DNA of 64,000 nucleotides, from NCBI GenBank assembly GCA_036381015.1, contig DASVDR010000010.1:62001-126000 (forward strand), written 5' to 3'. How positions within the stretch are numbered: position 1 is the first letter of the stretch; each line of letters starts with the position of its first letter. Shown here one piece after another: positions 57,312-64,000 of this stretch. The position numbers were made by a program, and so were the translations under genes. The notes beneath the pieces were generated by a model. It saw nothing but the letters and a program-made list of their open reading frames with translations, did not search any database and was not told the origin of the DNA. Source of the DNA: Gammaproteobacteria bacterium. GTDB lineage: Bacteria; Pseudomonadota; Gammaproteobacteria; Steroidobacterales; Rariloculaceae.

Positions 57312-57468
57312 CCGCTGCGCCGGTCCGCCGACGCGGCCGGCTTCCGCCGGCTGTCGTGGCGCTCCCGAACGGCGCGGCGGCTCGAGTCGCGTCCCGCCGA
57401 TCCCCGCGCGGCTCCCGATCCTGCCGATCCCCCAAGTCGATCGGGTCAACAAGCCGCCTTCTTTAAGG

Positions 57469-57474
57469 TAATCT
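57469..57474 (+). promoter_or_regulatory. Possible -10 box for pntAB
   Basis: TAATCT lies 58 nt before the pntA ATG with a GTCAAC 17 nt upstream. The remaining 220-nt gap after the transferase gene is GC-rich and holds no gene that I can see. Confidence 0.3.
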
Positions 57475-57531
57475 GCGCGTCGCCGCAGGGGCGGCCCGTC
57501 CGTCGAGGAAACAACAAGAAGGAGCGATTGC

Positions 57532-59088
57532 ATGAGGATCGGCGTGCCGAAGGAGGTGGCGAGCGGCGAAAAACGCGTGGCGACGACGCCCGAGGCGGTC
57601 GGGCATCTGCGGAAGCTGGGTTTCTCGGTGCTCGTCGAGGCCGGTGCCGGTGCGGCCGCCGCCTTCACGGACGACGCGTATCGGGCTGCCGGCGCCGAGA
57701 TCGCACCGAGCACGCAGGCGGTCTGGGACGCCGAGATCGTGCTGAAGGTGCGCGCGCCGGTCGACGAGGAGGTCGAGCGGCTGCGGCGCGGTCAGATTCT
57801 GGTCGCTTTCCTCGCGCCGGGACAGAACCCGGAGCTCTTGCAGAAGCTCGCCGACAAGGGCGTCACGGCGCTCGCGGTCGAGAGCATTCCGCGCATCTCG
57901 CGCGCACAGAAGCTCGACGCATTGAGCTCGATGGCGAACATCGCCGGGTACCGCGCCGTCATCGAGGCCGCCGAGCACTTCGGCCGCTTCTTCATGGGCC
58001 AGATCACGGCGGCCGGCAAGGTACCGCCGGCGAAGATCCTCGTGATCGGCGCGGGCGTCGCCGGGCTCTCCGCGATCGGCACGGCGAAGAGCCTGGGCGC
58101 AGTCGTGCGCGCGTTCGACACCCGCGCGGCCGTGAAGGAGCAGGTCGAGAGCATGGACGCGGAGTTCCTCACGGTTGACATCGAGGAGGAAGGCGAGGGT
58201 ACCGGCGGGTACGCCAAGGTCATGAGCGCCGCGTTCATCGAGGCCGAGATGGCGCTCTTTCGCGAGCAGGCGCGGGAAGTCGACATCATCATCACCACGG
58301 CGCTGATCCCCGGGAAGCCGGCACCGAAGCTCGTCACGCGAGACATGGTCGAGTCGATGAAGCCGGGCAGCGTGATCGTCGACCTGGCGGCGGAGCAGGG
58401 CGGCAACTGCGAGCTCACCGAGGCCGGGCACGTCGTCGTCCACGACGGCGTCACGATCATCGGCTACACGGATCTGCCGAGCCGGCTGCCGGGCCAGTCG
58501 AGCCAAATGTATGCGACGAACCTGCGGCATCTGCTCGCCGAGATGTGCCCGGGCAAGGACGGCGCCGTCGTCGTCGACATGGAGGACGAGGTCATTCGCG
58601 GCGCCACCGTCGTCAAGGATGGCGAGATCACGTGGCCGCCGCCGCCCCCGAAGCTCTCGGCCGCGCCGCCGGCGCCTGCACCGGCCGCGTCGAAGCCCGC
58701 CGCCGCGGCCGCCTCGCCGTCGGCCGCGACGGGCGGCGCAAGGTCGCACGGGCTCGGTGCAGCCGCCGTCTTCGGCGTCGGAGCGCTGGTGCTGCTCGGT
58801 CTCGGGCTCGCGGCGCCGCCGTCGTTCATGGCCCACTTCACCGTCTTCGTGCTCGCGTGCTTCGTCGGGTACATGGTCATCTGGAACGTCACGCCGGCGC
58901 TGCATACGCCGCTGATGAGCGTCACGAATGCGATCTCGAGCATCATCATCATCGGCGCGCTGCTCCAGATCAGCTCCCCGGAGCCCATGATCATGGTATT
59001 GGCCGGCGTCGCTGTGCTGATCACGGCCGTCAACATCGCCGGTGGCTTCGCGGTCACGCGCCGCATGCTCGCCATGTTCCGCCGTTAG
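57532..59088 (+). CDS. pntA: NAD(P) transhydrogenase subunit alpha
   Basis: The 518-aa protein joins the NAD-binding domain dI ([20 protein letters not shown] start; [28 protein letters not shown] as the nucleotide fold) and a membrane domain with four helices. A Pro/Ala-rich linker (about 365-405) separates them. With PntB it passes hydride from NADH to NADP+ using the proton gradient. AAGGAG precedes the ATG. pntB follows 10 nt later. Confidence 0.95.
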   Translation: MRIGVPKEVASGEKRVATTPEAVGHLRKLGFSVLVEAGAGAAAAFTDDAYRAAGAEIAPSTQAVWDAEIVLKVRAPVDEEVERLRRGQILVAFLAPGQNPELLQKLADKGVTALAVESIPRISRAQKLDALSSMANIAGYRAVIEAAEHFGRFFMGQITAAGKVPPAKILVIGAGVAGLSAIGTAKSLGAVVRAFDTRAAVKEQVESMDAEFLTVDIEEEGEGTGGYAKVMSAAFIEAEMALFREQAREVDIIITTALIPGKPAPKLVTRDMVESMKPGSVIVDLAAEQGGNCELTEAGHVVVHDGVTIIGYTDLPSRLPGQSSQMYATNLRHLLAEMCPGKDGAVVVDMEDEVIRGATVVKDGEITWPPPPPKLSAAPPAPAPAASKPAAAAASPSAATGGARSHGLGAAAVFGVGALVLLGLGLAAPPSFMAHFTVFVLACFVGYMVIWNVTPALHTPLMSVTNAISSIIIIGALLQISSPEPMIMVLAGVAVLITAVNIAGGFAVTRRMLAMFRR

Positions 59089-59098
59089 GGAGACGCCG

Positions 59099-60490
59099 AT
59101 GCCGAACGGACTCGTCACCGCTTCATACATCGGCGCCACGGTGCTGTTCATCCTCGCGCTCGGCGGTCTGAGCCATCAGGAAACCGCGCGACGCGGCAAC
59201 CTCTACGGGATGATCGGCATGGGGATCGCGCTGCTCGCGACCCTGTTCGGCGTCGTCACTGCCAACTACGGCCTGCTGCTCGTTGCGTTCGTCGTCGGCG
59301 GGGCCGCGGGCCTGGTGCTCGCGCGGCGTGTGCAGATGACGCAAATGCCCGAGCTCGTCGCGATCCTGCACAGCCTCGTCGGCCTCGCCGCCGTGCTCGT
59401 TGGTTTCGCGAACTTCATGGATCCGGCCGCGAAGCTCGCGGGCGTCGAGAAGACGATTCACGACGTCGAAACGTATCTCGGCATCCTGATCGGTGCCGTC
59501 ACGTTCTCCGGGTCCGTGATCGCCTTCGGCAAGCTGAGCGGCAAGATCGGCGGCAAGCCGCTCGTTCTGCCCGCGCGCCATTGGCTGAACCTCGGCCTGC
59601 TCGTGCTCGCGATCTGGTTCGGCGGGTGGTTTCTCGACGCATCCGAGCACGGCGCGGGTCTCCTGCCGCTGCTCCTGATGACCGCGGTAGCGCTCCTCTT
59701 CGGCATCCACATGGTCATGGCGATCGGCGGCGCCGACATGCCGGTCGTGATCTCGATGCTGAACAGCTACTCCGGGTGGGCGGCGTCGGCCACCGGCTTC
59801 ATGCTCGGCAACGATCTGCTGATCGTCACCGGCGCGCTCGTCGGCTCGAGCGGCGCGATCCTGAGCTACATCATGTGCCGGGCGATGAACCGGCGCTTCC
59901 TTTCGGTGATCGCCGGCGGATTCGGCACCGGCGGCGGGACGCCGGCAGCCGGCACGGCGGAGGCCGGCGAGGTGCATTCCCTCGAGCCCCCCGACGCCGC
60001 GGCGATGCTCGCCGACGCGAAGCACGTCGTGATCGTGCCGGGCTACGGGATGGCGGTCGCGCAGGCGCAGCACGCCGTCTACGAGCTGACGAAGCGGCTG
60101 CAGCAGCGGGGCGTCGACGTGCGCTTTGCGATCCATCCCGTCGCCGGCCGTATGCCGGGACACATGAACGTGCTGCTCGCGGAGGCGAACGTGCCGTACG
60201 ACATCGTTCACGAGATGGACGAGATCAACGACGATTTCCCCAACGTGGACGTCTCGATCGTGATCGGTGCGAACGATATCGTGAACCCGTCCGCGCAGGA
60301 GGTCCCGGACAGCCCGATCGCCGGGATGCCGGTGCTCGAGGTCTGGAAGGGCAGGACGACGTTCGTGCTGAAGCGCAGCATGGCGACGGGTTATGCCGGC
60401 GTCGAGAACCCGTTGTTCTTCAAGGACAACACGTACATGCTCTTCGGCGATGCGCGGGATACGTTGACGGCGCTGATCAGCGCGCTTTGA
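59099..60490 (+). CDS. pntB: NAD(P) transhydrogenase subunit beta
   Basis: The 463-aa protein has eight to nine membrane helices (dII) and the NADP-binding domain dIII at the end ([22 protein letters not shown] near 325, [27 protein letters not shown]). The start is the ATG at 59099 with GGGAG upstream; the frame is open further upstream inside pntA, but that part belongs to pntA. The pair forms the membrane transhydrogenase. Confidence 0.95.
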   Translation: MPNGLVTASYIGATVLFILALGGLSHQETARRGNLYGMIGMGIALLATLFGVVTANYGLLLVAFVVGGAAGLVLARRVQMTQMPELVAILHSLVGLAAVLVGFANFMDPAAKLAGVEKTIHDVETYLGILIGAVTFSGSVIAFGKLSGKIGGKPLVLPARHWLNLGLLVLAIWFGGWFLDASEHGAGLLPLLLMTAVALLFGIHMVMAIGGADMPVVISMLNSYSGWAASATGFMLGNDLLIVTGALVGSSGAILSYIMCRAMNRRFLSVIAGGFGTGGGTPAAGTAEAGEVHSLEPPDAAAMLADAKHVVIVPGYGMAVAQAQHAVYELTKRLQQRGVDVRFAIHPVAGRMPGHMNVLLAEANVPYDIVHEMDEINDDFPNVDVSIVIGANDIVNPSAQEVPDSPIAGMPVLEVWKGRTTFVLKRSMATGYAGVENPLFFKDNTYMLFGDARDTLTALISAL

Positions 60491-60581
60491 GAGGGCGTCC
60501 GCTGCGCGCCGCGCACGATGCAGCGCCGCGGCCGAGCGAGGCGGCTGCGGCGCATCGAACGACCCCGGGGGAGACGGCGTC

Positions 60582-62501
60582 ATGCCACGTTCACGACGCG
60601 GGCTTTGGATCGAGGCGCTGGCCGTCGTGACCGCGTCGTGGAGCGCGGCGGCGGCCGCGCAGCGGGTCTCGGGCGATGCGGGCGACTGGCCGATGTACAA
60701 CCGCGATTTGGCCGGCACGCGCCATTCGCCGCTGACCGAAATCACGCCGAGCAACGTCGCGACGCTGCAGCAAGCCTGGTCGTTCCGGCTAGGCGAGCAT
60801 CCGACCGCGGGCTCGATCTCCGGCGGATCCGAGCTGACTCCCGTCGTCGTCGACGGCGTGATGTATGCGACGACGCCCGACGCGGTCGTTGCGATCGAAG
60901 CGCACACCGGCCGCGAGATCTGGCGGCATTCGCTCGGCGAGCGCGTGCCGTCGAGACGCGGCCTCGCTTATTGGCCGGGCGGCGAAGGCGACGAGCCGCG
61001 CGTCTTCGTCACGTCCGGAGGCATGCTGCACGCGCTCGAAGCCGCCACGGGACGGCCGGCCGTCGGGTTCGGCGAGGCCGGAGCGGTGCGTATGCCGGTG
61101 AGCTACGACGGCGTGCCGACGGTGTTCGAGAGCCTGCTGATCGTCGGGTCGAACGGCCCGCCGGGCAGCGTGCGCGCATTCGACGCGCGCGACGGCGCCG
61201 AAGTGTGGGCGTTTCGGTCGGTTCCGCGCGCGGGCGAGACCGGGAACGACACATGGGAGAACGACGCGTGGCGGGACAATTCCGGCGCGCTCCATTGGGC
61301 CTTCTCGATGACGGTGGACGCGGAGCGGCGCACGCTCTATGCCGTGTTCGACGCGCCCGGCCCGTTCGACTACTACGGCGGCGATCGTCCCGGCGACAAC
61401 CTCTTCGGCAACTCGATCGTCGCGCTCGACGTCGATACCGGGGAGCGCAAGTGGCATTTCCAGGTCGTTCATCACGATTTGTGGGATTACGATCTGCCGG
61501 CGCCGCCGGGTCTGCTCGACGTGACGATCGAAGGCGAGCGCGTGCCGGTGCTCGCGCTCGCGGCGAAGACCGGCTACATGTACATCCTGAACCGGGAGAC
61601 CGGACGGCCGGTGTTCGGCATCGAGGAGCGCGAGGTGCCGCCGAGCGACGTGCCCGGCGAGCGCGCCTCGCCCACGCAGCCGATCCCGCTCGCACCGCCG
61701 CCGATCGCCCGCGTATCGTTCGCGCCCGACGACATCGTCACGGCGGAGGACACGACCGCGGAGCACGCGGCGTTTTGCCGCAAGCTCGCGGCCCGGAGCG
61801 GCGAGCTGGTCAACGAGGGGCCGTTCACGCCGTACGTTTACCGCGCGGCCGGTCGGCCGCCACGCTCGACGATCCTTTTCCCGGGCTCGATCGGCGGCGC
61901 GAATTGGGGCGGCACCGCATCGGATCCGTCGCTCGGCTACGTGTTCGTGAACACGCAGGACGAGGCGAGCATCGGCTGGATCGAAGCTTCGCCGCCGGGC
62001 TCGAGGCTCCCGTATCGGCGCAACAGCGCGGTCGGCCCGACGTCGCGGTTCCAGTGGTCGGAAGGCACGCCGGAGTCCGGCAACATCCTCGGCGCCGGCG
62101 AGCGTGCATGGCCGTGCCAAAAGCCGCCGTGGGGACGGCTCGTCGCCGTGAACGCCGCCACCGGCGAGATCGCATGGCAAGTGCCGCTCGGGATCACCGA
62201 TACGCTGCCTCCCGAAAAGCAGCGGACCGGCCGGTTGAACATGGGCGGACCGATCACAACGGCGACCGGCCTCGTCTTCATCGGTGCGTCGAACGACCGG
62301 CGCTTTCGCGCCTTCGACTCGCGGACCGGAGAGGAGCTCTGGGTCGCGAAGCTCGACATGAGCGCGCACGCGGTGCCCGTCACGTATCTCGGCCGCGACG
62401 GCAAGCAGTACGTCGCGATCACGGCCTCCGGCGCCGCCGCGATCGACGACCCGAGCCCTCCGAATGCCGATGCGATCGTCGCGTTCGCGCTGCCCCGCTG
62501 A
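60582..62501 (+). CDS. PQQ-dependent dehydrogenase (eight-bladed propeller)
   Basis: The 639-aa protein has a signal peptide (to about residue 27, AAAAAQR) and a repeated propeller sequence with docking motifs such as GDWPMYNRDLAGTRHSPLTEI, VVALDVDTGERKW, HHDLWDYDLPAPP and NRETGRPVFG. This is the quinoprotein alcohol/glucose dehydrogenase fold. No CxxCH heme motif is present, so electrons would go to another carrier or quinone. The substrate is unknown. A palindromic repeat and a DUF1592-type cytochrome gene follow. Confidence 0.9.
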   Translation: MPRSRRGLWIEALAVVTASWSAAAAAQRVSGDAGDWPMYNRDLAGTRHSPLTEITPSNVATLQQAWSFRLGEHPTAGSISGGSELTPVVVDGVMYATTPDAVVAIEAHTGREIWRHSLGERVPSRRGLAYWPGGEGDEPRVFVTSGGMLHALEAATGRPAVGFGEAGAVRMPVSYDGVPTVFESLLIVGSNGPPGSVRAFDARDGAEVWAFRSVPRAGETGNDTWENDAWRDNSGALHWAFSMTVDAERRTLYAVFDAPGPFDYYGGDRPGDNLFGNSIVALDVDTGERKWHFQVVHHDLWDYDLPAPPGLLDVTIEGERVPVLALAAKTGYMYILNRETGRPVFGIEEREVPPSDVPGERASPTQPIPLAPPPIARVSFAPDDIVTAEDTTAEHAAFCRKLAARSGELVNEGPFTPYVYRAAGRPPRSTILFPGSIGGANWGGTASDPSLGYVFVNTQDEASIGWIEASPPGSRLPYRRNSAVGPTSRFQWSEGTPESGNILGAGERAWPCQKPPWGRLVAVNAATGEIAWQVPLGITDTLPPEKQRTGRLNMGGPITTATGLVFIGASNDRRFRAFDSRTGEELWVAKLDMSAHAVPVTYLGRDGKQYVAITASGAAAIDDPSPPNADAIVAFALPR

Positions 62502-62522
62502 AAAAGGTGTCCGCTGAAAAAA

Positions 62523-62576
62523 AGTGTCAGACACCTTATTCGCCGAAAAATGGTGTCTGACACCTTTTTCGTTTTT
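62523..62576. repeat. Dispersed palindromic repeat, copy C
   Basis: AGTGTCAGACACC at 62523-62535 is followed by GGTGTCTGACACC at 62552-62564, with A-runs before and T-runs after. Same core as at 13668 and 22064. It lies in the 137-nt gap between the PQQ dehydrogenase and the DUF1592-type gene; a further GGTGTC is at 62505-62510. Confidence 0.85.
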
Positions 62577-62638
62577 TCGGATCCACGTCTTCGCGGTGGT
62601 ACAGTTGGCGGAGCCGTTGCCGGGCCACGGAGCCAGAC

Positions 62639-64000
62639 GTGAAGCACTTCGTCATGCAGTCGGCGCCGATCGCCGCGTCCGCGCTGATTCTCGCGGGATG
62701 CCAGCCGTCCGAAGCGGAGCGGATCGCGCGGCACACGGCCACGATCGACCGCTTCTGCACCGACTGTCACAACGACATCGAGCGTGAAGCCGACATGACG
62801 CTCGAAGGGGCAGACCTCGCGCACGTCGCCGAGAATCCCGCGCTGTGGGAGAAGGTGATCGTGAAGCTCCGCGGGAATTTGATGCCGCCGCCCGGACGGC
62901 CGCGCCCCGAAGGCCGGGATGCCGACGCGTTCGTCGCCTACCTCGAGACCCGGCTCGACGCCGCCGCGGCACTCGATCCGGAGCCCGGGCCGGCCCCGAT
63001 CCATCGATTGAACCGCGCCGAGTACGGCAATGCGATCCGCGACCTCCTGGCGCTCGAGATCGATCCGGCCGAGCTCTTGCCCGCCGACGACGAAGCCTAC
63101 GGCTTCGACAACATCGCGGACGTCCTGCGCGTGTCGCCGTCGCTGCTCGAGCAATACCTCTCCGCGGCGTCGAAGATCGCGGCGCTCGCCGTCGGCGATC
63201 CGAGCACGCCGCTCGTGACCCGCGTCTACCGCGCGCCGCCCGATCTCGCGCAGCGCGAGCACATCGAAGGCCTGCCGCTCGGCACCCGCGGAGGCATGCG
63301 CTTTCGGCACAACTTTCCGCTGGATGCCGAGTACGACTTCAACGTCTTTCTGCTGCGCAACATCGTCGGCTACATGAAGGGGCTCGAGTGGCCGCACGAG
63401 CTCGAGATCTCGGTCGACGGCGAGCGCGTGTTTCATGCGCAGGTCGGCGGCGAGGCCGACAATGCGATGTCCGACGCGAACTTCTCGGCCGCGGCCGACG
63501 CGATCGATCGGCGGCTGCGGACCCGCGTCTTCGTCACGGCCGGCCCGCACGACGTGGTGGTCGCGTTCGTCAGAAAGAGCGCGGCCGAGACGCACGAGCC
63601 GCTCGAGCTGCACACGCGCGACCTCGACCTGCAGAACATGAACGGCGTACCGCTGCTCGATTACGTCAACGTCACCGGTCCGTACGAGCCCCGCGGCCGA
63701 GGCGCCACGCCGAGCCGCGAGCGCATCTTCACGTGCCGTCCGGCGAGCGAGGCCGACGAGCTGCCGTGCGCCGAGAAGATTCTTTCGACGCTCGCGCGGC
63801 GCGCGTACCGCCGGCCGGCCACGGAGGAGGACATCGGGCTGCTCCTCCGCTTCTTCGAGTCGGGCCGCGCTCGCGGCGACTTCGACGCCGGCATCCAGAA
63901 CGCGCTGCGCGTGATGCTCGCGAACCCGGCGTTTCTCTATCGGAGCGAGCCCGATCCCGACGGCGTTGCGCCCGGCAGCGTCTATCCCGTCGACGATCTC
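62639..64000 (+). CDS. DUF1587/DUF1592/DUF1595-type lipoprotein with heme motif (3' end outside window)
   Basis: The frame is open from a GTG at 62639 (or ATG at 62654) to the right edge, over 450 codons. It begins with a lipoprotein signal (SALILAGC, Cys about residue 21) and a cytochrome motif CTDCH near 43, followed by GNLMPPPGRPRP. A DUF1587-like segment follows (HRLNRAEYGNAIRDLLALEIDP, LPADDEAYGFDNIADVL). Later come DUF1595/DUF1592-like parts (TLARRAYRRPATEEDI, LRVMLANPAFLYRSEPDPDG). Such genes are known from Planctomycetes and some Proteobacteria and usually precede a DUF1552 gene; function unknown, probably periplasmic redox. Confidence 0.87.
   Translation, partial: MKHFVMQSAPIAASALILAGCQPSEAERIARHTATIDRFCTDCHNDIEREADMTLEGADLAHVAENPALWEKVIVKLRGNLMPPPGRPRPEGRDADAFVAYLETRLDAAAALDPEPGPAPIHRLNRAEYGNAIRDLLALEIDPAELLPADDEAYGFDNIADVLRVSPSLLEQYLSAASKIAALAVGDPSTPLVTRVYRAPPDLAQREHIEGLPLGTRGGMRFRHNFPLDAEYDFNVFLLRNIVGYMKGLEWPHELEISVDGERVFHAQVGGEADNAMSDANFSAAADAIDRRLRTRVFVTAGPHDVVVAFVRKSAAETHEPLELHTRDLDLQNMNGVPLLDYVNVTGPYEPRGRGATPSRERIFTCRPASEADELPCAEKILSTLARRAYRRPATEEDIGLLLRFFESGRARGDFDAGIQNALRVMLANPAFLYRSEPDPDGVAPGSVYPVDDL

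Overview
The window reads as one stretch of chromosome from a high-GC gammaproteobacterium. I infer the class from gene order: lptG-lptF divergent from pepA-holC-valS; queG divergent from nnr-tsaE-amiB/C-mutL-miaA-hfq-hflX-hflK-hflC-DUF2065-purA; and a pcnB-panC block. Most of these runs are typical of Gammaproteobacteria. The large TonB receptor, the PQQ dehydrogenase and the DUF1592-type cytochrome lipoprotein would fit a Steroidobacter- or Xanthomonadales-like soil or aquatic lineage, but that is inference. I see no prophage, insertion sequence, CRISPR array or rRNA operon.

Layout. 1-11 kb: acylphosphatase, a lytic transglycosylase overlapping proS, the overlapping pssA/UDG/rimI operon, prfC, and a convergent MoxR-DUF58-transglutaminase operon. 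10.8-18.3 kb: the operon pepA-holC-small ORF-valS on the minus strand, divergent from lptF-lptG. 18.3-22.5 kb: small genes (RDD, GNAT, an unknown 115-aa protein, TSUP transporter, 5-formyl-THF cyclo-ligase, two hypotheticals) and a likely small RNA with C-rich single-stranded motifs. 22.6-34.2 kb is the most accessory part: trkH, a periplasmic histidine phosphatase, LtrA, a 1029-aa TonB-dependent receptor, a PhyH-type dioxygenase next to a decayed YCII-like gene, an intact YCII gene, a secreted hypothetical, and a YeiH-type transporter paired with a 47-codon membrane protein. 34.4-38.5 kb: tRNA-Glu, pcnB, a deoxynucleoside kinase, panC and a cNMP-binding GGDEF enzyme. 38.7-51.4 kb: the conserved queG/nnr-to-purA cluster. 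51.5-64 kb: Fur-regulated feoAB, Nudix hydrolase, Bcr/CflA efflux pump, a lone Rieske protein, a glutathione transferase, pntAB, a PQQ dehydrogenase and a DUF1592-type lipoprotein cut by the window edge.

Two kinds of sequence cut across this ordinary gene content. First, two dispersed intergenic repeat families occur: a palindrome centred on GGTGTCAGACACC at three gene borders, and a 30-bp element found just upstream of both trkH and panC in the same orientation. Second, short tandem repeats with periods of 20-38 nt sit inside or beside housekeeping genes (the UDG linker, the DUF58 N-terminus, the queG stop codon, an nnr loop, and the RDD upstream region).

The best candidate for something undescribed is the small RNA at about 19907-19985 on the minus strand: a 12-bp hairpin with a CCCCC loop, a second CCCCC linker, and an intrinsic terminator with a run of six U. 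All start sites, promoters and functions are read from sequence alone; no database search was run.
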